Origin: DATFVA01 sp963711455 | GTDB taxonomy: Bacteria; Bacteroidota; Ignavibacteria; Ignavibacteriales; Ignavibacteriaceae | NCBI GenBank assembly: GCA_963711455.1 | Contig: CAVQEH010000006.1 | Span: forward strand, 930,001-994,000 | Length of the DNA stretch: 64,000 nucleotides | Direction: 5' to 3' | Part shown: positions 18,855 to 27,282 of the stretch, in pieces | Layout: every line of letters starts with the position of its first letter | Numbering within the stretch: the stretch's first letter is position 1 | Position numbers and translations under genes: made by a program | Notes under the pieces: model-generated | Told to the model about the DNA's origin: nothing | Seen by the model: only the letters and a program-made list of their open reading frames with translations | Database searches by the model: none

Positions 18855-20129
18855 TCAGTCGGAAACAAGATTGAACTTTTTTTCACAAATTAAAGATGAT
18901 TGAAAATAGACCCTGCATATATATTTGCCGGGATTTCTTTTTTGAGGGGAAATAGAAATAGAACTGGAAATAAGAGACATATTTTCTGAAGTGAGTTTAA
19001 ATGACTTTTTGTAAAATGATTTGTTGTCCGGTCCTATCCATTCAACTTTTATCTTAGATGACTTTTCCTTTTTATCCTTTATTCCGGATAAGGTGATCAC
19101 TGCATGCACTTTAGCTTTATTTTTTATCACAAAATTATCAGATACATCCAAACATTTTTTAGTTTTTTTATTAATTCTTCCCGCAAAAATTATACTTGCA
19201 TCAATTCCTTTTACTTTGCTTATTTGAATTTTTTCTTTCTTTTCAGGAATTAGTTCAAATGCTTTTTCTCCTATAAGGTTGCCGTAAAGATAGACTTTTA
19301 GCTTATACTTACCCGGCTGCCTGGATTTGTTGTTTATTGAAACAGCACTTCTGATTTCAGATGATTCATCATAGGGAGAAAAATTAATTTTTTTAGTAAA
19401 GAAAGACGAATCATTTGAATCACACCAGTTGATATCTCCTATAAGTTCATTTTCCTTATAAAGATTTTTGTTTAAAAGATTTATTGCTGCATAAACCTTT
19501 GCTTTGTCCTTTATCGTAAACACACTTCCGGTATCAACAGGGATTTCTTTTTTCTTATCGTATTTTTTCCCAAGTGAAATTTCCGCTGATATTTTATCTA
19601 ATTGTTTATTAGAAAATACATCTGCAGAATCCACATTATAATCGGATAGCCGGAAATTCTTTTCTGCAATAAGCTCGCGAAACAGGTAAACCCTGAATTT
19701 GTAATTTCCCGTATCTCTCTTTCCAGGTTGTATAGAAATAGCACTTTTTATTTCCGCAGAAGAATCATTTTTTGAGATATCAACTCTCTTCATAAAAATG
19801 GAATTTCCATCTGGATCAATCCAATCAATGTGAAACATAAGGTCTTCGTCATTATGGAATTTATAATTGTTCAGCTTTACCGTTGTATAAACTTTTCCCT
19901 CATTGGCCAGCATGAATGACCTGGCAATCAATGGACGTCCCGTAATTCTATCAATTCCTTTATAAAGAATGATTTCTGCATTAATGCCATTAGTGTCTTT
20001 GGGAGCATATAAAATTATCCCCTCATCATTATTTATCAAAGGAGTTTCGTTTCTTGTTGAGCAGGATCCTAAAATTATTGCAGATAGTATGATTAAAACA
20101 ATATTTAATAATTTTCTGATCATATTCAA
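18855..20129 (-). CDS. lipoprotein with three internal repeats, unknown function
   Basis: 424 aa. The signal peptide ends in a lipobox (IILGSCSTRN). The mature protein is built from three repeats of about 125 residues, each of the form 'I.L.K..D..T.......F.IKNKAKVYA.I.L......IDW.DPDG.SFF.K......E..SAISI......PGKYK.RVYL...LI.EK.F.L'. The three ends are ELIAEKNFRLS, NLIGEKAFELI and SLICEKKFNLV. The pattern looks like Ig/jelly-roll-type beta-sandwiches. It abuts the upstream multi-TM acyltransferase with no gap, so it is probably the last gene of the PGA-type operon. Confidence 0.7.
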   Translation of the reverse strand: MNMIRKLLNIVLIILSAIILGSCSTRNETPLINNDEGIILYAPKDTNGINAEIILYKGIDRITGRPLIARSFMLANEGKVYTTVKLNNYKFHNDEDLMFHIDWIDPDGNSIFMKRVDISKNDSSAEIKSAISIQPGKRDTGNYKFRVYLFRELIAEKNFRLSDYNVDSADVFSNKQLDKISAEISLGKKYDKKKEIPVDTGSVFTIKDKAKVYAAINLLNKNLYKENELIGDINWCDSNDSSFFTKKINFSPYDESSEIRSAVSINNKSRQPGKYKLKVYLYGNLIGEKAFELIPEKKEKIQISKVKGIDASIIFAGRINKKTKKCLDVSDNFVIKNKAKVHAVITLSGIKDKKEKSSKIKVEWIGPDNKSFYKKSFKLTSENMSLISSSISISPQKRNPGKYICRVYFQSSLICEKKFNLVSD

Positions 20130-21242
20130 TCAAATCATTTTAATAATAAAGTTAGAGCTTCTTTGTTTAACCTTCCAGAACCATGCTGATAAAACAAGCA
20201 TCAGAGTAAGCAGTAACGCTGCACCGATCAGTGTTTCCGTTAATTCTCCTGTTCTGTAGAAGAAATCAATTCTTTTAGAGAAAATGCCTAACAAGGCTAT
20301 ATGCATACAATAAAAGAAGAGAGGTACTTTCCCAACAATACCGACAACATCAAGGATTTTGGGAATGTATTTATATAAAGCAATGAATAATGCAACTCCG
20401 GTAAGCACACAGGCAAAAAACCAAATGTTAAAGTATAGACTTGGCGGATACTTTTGGTCAAGAAAAAATGAGTATGATCCAATTTCCGAGAAGGGAAAAA
20501 TATTACCGTAGCCTCTGCCCATTCTTATTACTGAAGCAAGAATGAATGCTGCCAGAGCTATTCCAAGGCTCATCCAGATTTTCTGCTTATCAGTTTTCCA
20601 GGCTTTTAACCATCCCGGTGCCATTACTGAACCGAGTATTGCAACAGCAAACCAGGGGATTACAGGATACTTATTAAATTCACCTGCATCCACAAAAGTC
20701 TGCATTAAAGCCATTTGCCACGTATTATTCGGATCGTAATGGATTTGAAGCAGGAACGGATGAACCAGTAATATCAGAAGAGCAATACCAAGTCTTATCT
20801 GCCATTTAAAATGAATAACGAGTGAGAGAAAGATCATTGACATACCGATCGTGGAAATGATACCAAGGTGCCAGAGATCAATTCGTGCAAATCCGCTCCA
20901 GGAAGAATTAACCCAGGTTAATTGTAATAGAACAAGAAACAGACTTCGTTTAATTAAATTCCATCTTATAGTACCATTCGTTAAACCTTTATCTTTTCTT
21001 TTCTGATAAGTTAACCATACCATGGCTCCATTCATCATTAGAAAACCCGGTGCGCATAAATAGCTGGAGTATCTTAAGATGAATTGTCCCCATAAAGAAA
21101 ACAGAGGATCCAATGGATCAAGATATTTCTGAACAGAATTTAAATAATAAGAGCTATGATCAAGCAGCATTAAGATTACAATGAATCCTCGAAACTGATC
21201 TATAAATTCAAAACGTTTTGGTTTTTCAGGTGATATATCCAA
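20130..21242 (-). CDS. multi-TM DUF1624/heparan-alpha-glucosaminide N-acetyltransferase-like protein
   Basis: 370 aa with about 10 transmembrane helices. The N-terminal motif RFEFIDQFRGFIVILMLLDH matches the start of the YeiB/HGSNAT/DUF1624 family, in which a conserved histidine after the first helix (here LLDHSSYY) is used for transmembrane acyl transfer. The family is known to acetylate amino sugars across membranes in eukaryotes; bacterial substrates are mostly unknown. It is encoded on the same strand 48 nt after the LVIVD lipoprotein and touches the next lipoprotein. In this context it might modify an envelope polymer, which is inference. Confidence 0.8.
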   Translation of the reverse strand: MDISPEKPKRFEFIDQFRGFIVILMLLDHSSYYLNSVQKYLDPLDPLFSLWGQFILRYSSYLCAPGFLMMNGAMVWLTYQKRKDKGLTNGTIRWNLIKRSLFLVLLQLTWVNSSWSGFARIDLWHLGIISTIGMSMIFLSLVIHFKWQIRLGIALLILLVHPFLLQIHYDPNNTWQMALMQTFVDAGEFNKYPVIPWFAVAILGSVMAPGWLKAWKTDKQKIWMSLGIALAAFILASVIRMGRGYGNIFPFSEIGSYSFFLDQKYPPSLYFNIWFFACVLTGVALFIALYKYIPKILDVVGIVGKVPLFFYCMHIALLGIFSKRIDFFYRTGELTETLIGAALLLTLMLVLSAWFWKVKQRSSNFIIKMI

Positions 21243-21290
21243 ATATTTTCCCGCAACTATTTTAAAATATTGTTTTTTAACTCCTGGTAA

Positions 21291-22295
21291 TTATTGTGGT
21301 ATCGATATTATAATCAGCCCCTCATCCTCATCTGCCACATAAATGTAGTTATCATCGGCTGTAACACCTTTAGCATATTGAGTTGGGACTGTGCCTATAC
21401 GAAAAGGTGAGTCCGGGTTGGACACATCTATAATCTGCAACCCTCTTAATTCTGTTGTTATATAAATTTTGTTGTTCTGATAGAAAACTTCCTTTGCATA
21501 ACCTCCTGTATTAAATCTCCCGACTATCTTTGCATTAGCTGAATCAGAGTAATCAACAATTGTTAATCCTGCTGTACCGCAAGCAACATAAAGTAATTTT
21601 TCTGATGGATTAACTGTTACATTTTCTGCGTAGCCGGGAATATCCACCAACTGAATGGGGTAATAATCACCATATCCATCTGTTCCTAATTGGGAAACTT
21701 CAAAAAATGAAATTCCCGTTTCACCACCAGCAGCTACAGCATATACACTATCGGGAGTAGAAGTAATTCCTTGTGCAAAACCTGGTGTAACCAATCTCCC
21801 TCTTATATTTGGTTCCGGAGCATAGCTATTCTCAGCTATTGTAACCCCTATTTCACTTGTGGCAATAAATAAAAAATTCTTAGCAAATCCAAAATCTTTT
21901 GCTGGTGATACCCCATCGTTCCTGGCATGAAAAACGGGATTACTTAGGTTAGATATAATGATTGAATTTATTCCAAATGTTCCCGATGCAAGATATAGTA
22001 ATGTATCGTACAAGGCTATTTTATAGCTGTAACCTCTAATAGAAGACATAACTGAAATTATTTCAGGCTTTGTCCGATCTGAAACATTTATTGTAATTAA
22101 TCCTCCTTCACCCTGTGCCAGATAAGCAATTGAATCTTTTACGACCACATCCTGAGCAAAGGCTGTAGTTGCACATTTACCTACAATTTTATAGCCGCCT
22201 GAATCACCTAAAACCGATTCCGGATCATTAGGAGTACCGCATCCTATAAGCAGACTCATTAATATTAAAGCGGATATTTGTAAAAATCTTTTCAT
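21291..22295 (-). CDS. LVIVD-repeat (beta-propeller) lipoprotein
   Basis: 334 aa. It begins with a lipoprotein signal (MSLLIGCGTPN). The rest is a propeller of LVIVD-type blades: GLITINVSDRTKPEIISV, IYITTELRGLQIIDVSNP, GLTIVDYSDSANAKIVGR and a last DEGLIIISIPQ. About seven blades of roughly 40 residues can be counted. Such proteins are surface-exposed and probably bind something, but no enzymatic role is known. The position within the PGA-type cluster suggests an accessory envelope role. Confidence 0.82.
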   Translation of the reverse strand: MKRFLQISALILMSLLIGCGTPNDPESVLGDSGGYKIVGKCATTAFAQDVVVKDSIAYLAQGEGGLITINVSDRTKPEIISVMSSIRGYSYKIALYDTLLYLASGTFGINSIIISNLSNPVFHARNDGVSPAKDFGFAKNFLFIATSEIGVTIAENSYAPEPNIRGRLVTPGFAQGITSTPDSVYAVAAGGETGISFFEVSQLGTDGYGDYYPIQLVDIPGYAENVTVNPSEKLLYVACGTAGLTIVDYSDSANAKIVGRFNTGGYAKEVFYQNNKIYITTELRGLQIIDVSNPDSPFRIGTVPTQYAKGVTADDNYIYVADEDEGLIIISIPQ

Positions 22296-22316
22296 CTTTT
22301 AATTCCATTTATTGTT

Positions 22317-23453
22317 TTAGAATTTAAAATTATAATTGAATTCAATTCCGGTCTGATATTCTTCATAACTTTTCTCGTCGGAGATATACTCTGCATTGAC
22401 GGCAACGGGTGTTCCTGTTTTTCTTCCCTGCAATTCATAAAATGCAGACATCTGAACATCACCCGGAAGATTAATGCTGTATGTTAATGTGATGTCATAA
22501 TTTTTATCGTTTCTTCCGGCATGAATCGGATCAAGCTCATAATATTGATTTGTTGTATAAATTCCTTTTTCATAAGATGCATCCAGACTAATGCTGTTGT
22601 TCATTTTCAAGACTTTGGGCAGCTTATAATCAATTCCTGCTACAAAATTATGACCGTAATTTGTGGCATTTACATCATCTGAGTTTTGTTTGGTTTCGCC
22701 CTGCTGATCATATCCCTTAGCATCCGAATAAACATATTTGTACCCGGCATTGATGCTTAGTTTATTTGTAATCTTTTGATAAATTCTTATACCTACCAGG
22801 TAATCATTGCTGTCATATTCTGTATTATTGGGATCAAGATAATATTTCATAAAAGAATAATAAGCTCTTACCCTTGTATTTTTAAATACATAATGTTGTA
22901 TCCAGAAACTGATATCATCTTTTGAAAATTCATAAGGCTGAAAAGTAGAGGGAACATAACCATAAACATTAATCCAGTCTTCATCCCTGAAATGCCTTAC
23001 ATAAAAATGAGGTATATACGAATAAGAAAGCATAAAGCAGGATTTGGAAAGAAAATATTGTCTCCACCCGAAGCTGTACCTTAGCCAATTCTTAACAGGA
23101 TTAAAAGAATATTTGTTATAACTGAAGTCGAATGAAAATATTGTATTTAACTTTTTTATAAACTTGTTCGACAAGGATAAACCAGCAGAATATTTTGTAA
23201 CAAGATCGTCATACCGGTTAATATGGAATCGCCCTTCATCCTGCCTGTTTATGAACCTATCTATATATTTATCGGAATATTTCAGGATGTTGCTGTCATA
23301 ATATGGGCTGATAGAAAATTCTGCTTCCCAGTGCTTCACTTTCTTTTTAGGACTATTACCTGCTTTAACCGTATTAAACGGAAAAGCAATCAGTAAAAAA
23401 AATGATAATGAGAAATGAATTATAAAAGCTTTTGTAAAAAATTTTCTGTTCAT
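22317..23453 (-). CDS. putative outer-membrane beta-barrel in the PGA cluster
   Basis: 378 aa with a signal peptide (cleavage near NTVKAGN). The mature protein consists of alternating beta strands rich in aromatic residues (NKYSFNPVKNWLRYSFGWRQ, SCFMLSYSYIPHFY), with a final aromatic residue (GIEFNYNFKF ending in F), a classic outer-membrane insertion signal. Around 14-16 strands could fit. It follows the two-domain secreted protein after 8 nt and precedes the LVIVD lipoprotein. No family was recognised; its location makes it a candidate exit pore for a polymer, which is inference. Confidence 0.65.
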   Translation of the reverse strand: MNRKFFTKAFIIHFSLSFFLLIAFPFNTVKAGNSPKKKVKHWEAEFSISPYYDSNILKYSDKYIDRFINRQDEGRFHINRYDDLVTKYSAGLSLSNKFIKKLNTIFSFDFSYNKYSFNPVKNWLRYSFGWRQYFLSKSCFMLSYSYIPHFYVRHFRDEDWINVYGYVPSTFQPYEFSKDDISFWIQHYVFKNTRVRAYYSFMKYYLDPNNTEYDSNDYLVGIRIYQKITNKLSINAGYKYVYSDAKGYDQQGETKQNSDDVNATNYGHNFVAGIDYKLPKVLKMNNSISLDASYEKGIYTTNQYYELDPIHAGRNDKNYDITLTYSINLPGDVQMSAFYELQGRKTGTPVAVNAEYISDEKSYEEYQTGIEFNYNFKF

Positions 23454-23461
23454 TTATAAAT

Positions 23462-24361
23462 TCAATCTTCTAATTTGACATCTCTTTTAGGAAATAGTAT
23501 TCTGGCAAGGATCGTATTCTTATCTTTATCTATTGGAGTAATTACATAAGTATGCTTACCCTTAGGAACTTCAATATAGAATTCCCTTGCTTTTCCGGGA
23601 ATCAATTTATTATTATGCTTATAAGTAGTTACATCAGAGAAAGTACTGCTTAAAAGGTAAGTATGAATTATGTTTCCATTTTCTTTTAATTGAAGCCTGT
23701 AATCAATCCTGCCTTTCATTTTATAATGATTTTCAAATCGGGTTAATACTCTGAGGATAGTTGGACCTATAATTTTAATTTTCAATGGTCTCTTCTCAGA
23801 AAAGCGAAAGTAATGAATAGCATTTTCACGAGTCACCAGATCAACAGGTTCATTTGACGGAGCTGGGGAGAGCATGACCCAATTTAATTTCTTTTCTTTG
23901 ATTTTGGTAAATAAGTATCTTGCAATTATCTTATGCTTATCATCATTCCTTCTGAAACTCAAAGTGTGTTCACCTGGTCCTAATTCGATCACAATATCCT
24001 TGCTCAATCCGGGGATATTATCAGAATTATTCTGATACTTAACTTTTTTCGATTCTTCAACTCCATTAAAATCAGCTTTTACATCTTCACCCCCATCAAC
24101 ATTGTAGTAGACAGCATATGCAATTTTATTTTCCCCTTTTGAAAACTCAGCCCTGGTTTTAACCCTTATTTTCCCGGGACCTTTTACAAGAATAACAGAA
24201 GGATTTTTTTGCTGAATTTCGTAATAGATTCTTTTCTTCCCTGATTCAATGAGAACTGATTTGTTTTTAGCATTTAAAGGCTTAAGAATTTTTGGCTTGG
24301 AATATAACAAACCCGAAACTGCAATAATTAGGATGAGGATAAGAAATTTAGGTGTTTTCAT
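23462..24361 (-). CDS. secreted two-domain protein of the PGA cluster, unknown function
   Basis: 299 aa. Signal peptide MKTPKFLILILIIAVSGLLYS. Two related beta domains are visible, about residues 30-150 and 165-290: GPGKIRVKTRAEF...GEHTLSFRRNDDKHKIIARYLF and GPTILRVLTRFENHY...GKHTYVITPIDKDKNTILARILF. This indicates an internal duplication of a small beta-sandwich. It sits 4 nt after pgsW and 8 nt before the barrel, so the three are very likely co-translated. A periplasmic bridge or chaperone for polymer export is conceivable, but nothing in the sequence proves it. Confidence 0.65.
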   Translation of the reverse strand: MKTPKFLILILIIAVSGLLYSKPKILKPLNAKNKSVLIESGKKRIYYEIQQKNPSVILVKGPGKIRVKTRAEFSKGENKIAYAVYYNVDGGEDVKADFNGVEESKKVKYQNNSDNIPGLSKDIVIELGPGEHTLSFRRNDDKHKIIARYLFTKIKEKKLNWVMLSPAPSNEPVDLVTRENAIHYFRFSEKRPLKIKIIGPTILRVLTRFENHYKMKGRIDYRLQLKENGNIIHTYLLSSTFSDVTTYKHNNKLIPGKAREFYIEVPKGKHTYVITPIDKDKNTILARILFPKRDVKLED

Positions 24362-24365
24362 TTTA

Positions 24366-25520
24366 TTAAAGTTCGGTTAATTCATGTTGCTTATAGTTAA
24401 CTTCACCTTGCCGGTTATTAAGCGATACCAGTTCTGTTCCCAGCTTGTGTCTTCTTTTTTCCAGAACAAGAACTACCACAATAAATAAAACAAGAATGAG
24501 GGTAACGATTATAGTTAAAGTCATACTATATTGTTTTTGAATAAAGATATCCCCTTCACCGGGAAGAGGTAATGGAGAAGGACTTATTGGCAATCCATAT
24601 TTTTTTGCAAGCTGTGTAATATTCAGAAGATGAATAAATGGAATATTTTCTTCAGACATTCTGATGAGTACACCTTTTACTGGAAAATTTTTAATTGCAA
24701 GAGGCGGAGAAAATCCGCTGGGGACAAACTGGTAATTTTCTGTAGAGCCGATGCTTGCAATGCCGCCCCCGACATTTATAAATAATTTAATGGGTGTTTT
24801 AGTATGCGATTTATAGATTTCCAGTCTTTTCTCAATACTGTTTTCCAAATAATCTTCATCTATAAATTCAATCTTATTTCTATCAACTGCATCTTTAATA
24901 AGGTCTCTCCCTTCCGGACTCAGACCGCGTCCTCTGTCCAGCCCGCCGCCCATTGAAGCAGCTACAGATTTATACTTGAACAATTTTGTATCATATAAAA
25001 ATTTTTCCATATCAAGCCAGGTAAAATAGGGATCGTTGGCTCCCCAGTTTGAAGCACCAACTGAAGTGATAATAACAGGCTTGAGCTTTAAAGCCTGCAT
25101 TGCGGAATGAACAGCAATATTTAATGCCGGAAATGAACCTGTAAATGAAACGGCAACTGCATCATTTTCTTTTAAATCAGCTTCCTTTAACATATCAACA
25201 ACTACGGCAGCAAAATTAGGATTTGTTGATGTAAGCTTTGCTTCGATGTTACCCTGGTCTGTTGTAATTGGAGTTATATCCTGTCCGATAAGTGCCGTTT
25301 TATTGGGATCGTTTATTACATCTACAAAAACTCCCTTGTGCAGACGATGTTCCTTTATTAAATCTGCACATTCTTTTGATAGCTGTGATGCTTCAAGTTT
25401 TTCCCTGTACCATTTTCTTTCGACATCTGTTTTTTGAGTTTCAACTGCAAGCAGGCAAAAAAGCGCAAGCAATGAAAGTATACCTAAAACCCAAACAGAA
25501 CCCGCATTAAATTTGTTCAA
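24366..25520 (-). CDS. pgsW: poly-gamma-glutamate system protein PgsW
   Basis: 384 aa. One N-terminal transmembrane helix (about residues 8-26), a large soluble extracytoplasmic domain, and a second helix near residue 335-358 followed by a charged tail. Distinctive segments are VAVSFTGSFPALNIAVHSAM, TSVGASNWGANDPYFTWLDM and FINVGGGIASIGSTENYQF. These match my recollection of the TIGR04332-type proteins found beside pgsB and pgsC in diderm bacteria that lack PgsA/CapA. The gene follows pgsC after 27 nt. The precise biochemical role of this family is not established. Confidence 0.8.
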   Translation of the reverse strand: MNKFNAGSVWVLGILSLLALFCLLAVETQKTDVERKWYREKLEASQLSKECADLIKEHRLHKGVFVDVINDPNKTALIGQDITPITTDQGNIEAKLTSTNPNFAAVVVDMLKEADLKENDAVAVSFTGSFPALNIAVHSAMQALKLKPVIITSVGASNWGANDPYFTWLDMEKFLYDTKLFKYKSVAASMGGGLDRGRGLSPEGRDLIKDAVDRNKIEFIDEDYLENSIEKRLEIYKSHTKTPIKLFINVGGGIASIGSTENYQFVPSGFSPPLAIKNFPVKGVLIRMSEENIPFIHLLNITQLAKKYGLPISPSPLPLPGEGDIFIQKQYSMTLTIIVTLILVLFIVVVLVLEKRRHKLGTELVSLNNRQGEVNYKQHELTEL

Positions 25521-25547
25521 TTATTTTTAATTCTCCTCTTATTAAAT

Positions 25548-26000
25548 TCAGGCAGGGAATAAATTCCCGTTAAAAATTATTATAACAATTAATCGTACAA
25601 GAACTGAAGTAATGAAAAGAACACTTAAAGTTTTAAATATTCCCTGCTTACCGAACCAATGTGCAATTAAACCGGGCACAACCCATCCAACTGCTGCAAG
25701 CTCTATCATATTGCCTGATAATTCGAATGTTAAAAACTGACGGGAAATATTTGCGAGTAAGCATCCTACCAGCAGGCATAAAACCATCTGCCTTCTTCCA
25801 TATAGAAAAGTATAATGTCCAATTATTTTTATTATAAGATAAGTTGATAAGCTAACCAGTATAATCCCTGCTAACCTGTCGGGCTGGGATAATTGAAGTG
25901 CAATATAACCGGGCACTACAATTCCGCCGGCAGCTAAACCGAAAACCTCATAAGATAAAAGGCTGAAGATTAATCCAAGTGTAATTGCAAGTTCAATCAT
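25548..26000 (-). CDS. pgsC: poly-gamma-glutamate synthase membrane subunit PgsC (CapC)
   Basis: 150 aa from the ATG at 26000; the frame is open another 39 codons upstream inside pgsB, but family members begin at MIELAITLGLIFSLL. Four to five transmembrane helices fill the protein; the signature segments are GLAAGGIVVPGYIALQL and ELAAVGWVVPGLIAHWFG, repeated halves of the family. PgsC forms a membrane complex with PgsB that polymerises glutamate. The start overlaps the pgsB stop by 8 nt, implying translational coupling and fixed stoichiometry. Confidence 0.9.
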   Translation of the reverse strand: MIELAITLGLIFSLLSYEVFGLAAGGIVVPGYIALQLSQPDRLAGIILVSLSTYLIIKIIGHYTFLYGRRQMVLCLLVGCLLANISRQFLTFELSGNMIELAAVGWVVPGLIAHWFGKQGIFKTLSVLFITSVLVRLIVIIIFNGNLFPA

Positions 26001-27180
26001 TAACCAGACTCCTCTGTTCAAATAAAAGTGCTGTTTCTGCTCCCATTCCTCCCATATTTCCGATAGCAATAACAGTGGATTCTTTATCTGTGCAGGAAAG
26101 TACAGTATCAAGAACATTTGATGGTTCTGTCATTCCTAAATTCATAATTTTGTTTCTCCGAGTACCATTAGCTACGGAAAGATTTTCTACTAGATCTGTC
26201 GGATGACCAATTAAGATCAGATAGTCCAAATCGTTACTAAGGTATTTTCCTGTCATTTCGGATAATTGTTTTGCTCTGTCAATTCTATCCTGTCTTGTAT
26301 TTAAAAGAATTATTTTAGTTCCCGTAAACCTATTTTCTTCCTTAATTCTATCTAAAATCATAAGAGTTGACTGGGGATCGTTAGCGGCGAATGCATTATA
26401 GAAATTTATTATTTTGCCGGACAGTTCTATCTTACTAAAATTCAAAACTCCCGCGTCCGGAATAGCTTTATACATTCCTTTCAGAGCAACTTCTTTTTTT
26501 ATTCCAAGATGCTGACACACTGCAAGAGCAAGGGCAACATTTTCTTTATGCTCAAGGTAACTAAAGCCATTCATCTCTTCCTGCGTAATTGTCTCAGCAT
26601 TAATTGAATGAATGACACATTTCTTTTTATCTGCTGCAGCTTTCAGCAATGGATACATTTCATTTTCAGAAGTAAAAAAATTCTGCTTTGCAGGAATAGT
26701 TTTACTAAGAGCACTTGTTATTTCGGGGAGGGAATAACCCATTATTTCAACATGATCCAGCCTGACATTGGTTATAACCCCTATTGTTGCGTGAATCATT
26801 TTTCTTTCGGTTATCTCCTGGTACTGAGGCTGCAGAGCCATACATTCAATAACAATTGCCTGAACTTTTCTCCTGGCTGCTAATTTTACAATGGATAATT
26901 GTTCAAGAATATTAGCATCTGTTTTCCTGAAAATTTCCGCTTCGGTTCCATCATCAAGGATTAAACGGGGATATGTACCTGTTACCTTTGTAATTGTTTT
27001 TATTCCGGCTTCAGATAATGCTGAACCTATAAGCCGTGTAACACTGGATTTACCTCTTGTGCCGTTTACATGAATCCTGATGGGTATTGAAAAAATTCTC
27101 TTCTGATGAAGATAGAATTCATTCAAACCATAAACTACGGCTATAATGAACAGAATCAGCAAAACAAAAATTACATACAT
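25993..27180 (-). CDS. pgsB: poly-gamma-glutamate synthase ligase subunit PgsB (CapB)
   Basis: 395 aa. One N-terminal membrane helix (residues 1-18), then a Mur-ligase-like ATP-binding domain with the P-loop HVNGTRGKSSVTRLIG (about residues 37-52), TNVRLDHVEIMGYSL and IVIECMALQPQYQ. The family forms gamma-amide bonds between glutamates using ATP and works as a membrane complex with PgsC. A ribosome-binding site AGGAGCC lies just upstream of the start. It is the first gene of the cluster; the 102-nt space up to the peptidase gene may hold its promoter. No CapA/PgsA gene and no gamma-glutamyl hydrolase/transpeptidase (CapD, PgdS) is seen near. Confidence 0.93.
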   Translation of the reverse strand: MYVIFVLLILFIIAVVYGLNEFYLHQKRIFSIPIRIHVNGTRGKSSVTRLIGSALSEAGIKTITKVTGTYPRLILDDGTEAEIFRKTDANILEQLSIVKLAARRKVQAIVIECMALQPQYQEITERKMIHATIGVITNVRLDHVEIMGYSLPEITSALSKTIPAKQNFFTSENEMYPLLKAAADKKKCVIHSINAETITQEEMNGFSYLEHKENVALALAVCQHLGIKKEVALKGMYKAIPDAGVLNFSKIELSGKIINFYNAFAANDPQSTLMILDRIKEENRFTGTKIILLNTRQDRIDRAKQLSEMTGKYLSNDLDYLILIGHPTDLVENLSVANGTRRNKIMNLGMTEPSNVLDTVLSCTDKESTVIAIGNMGGMGAETALLFEQRSLVND

Positions 27181-27282
27181 CTATCCTGGCTCCTTAATAA
27201 AGAGTGCTGCATGTAATTTTACTCTTATCATCTCCCCGAATAAATCTCCCCGCATAATAAATTATAATTCCTTTGTTATCTA

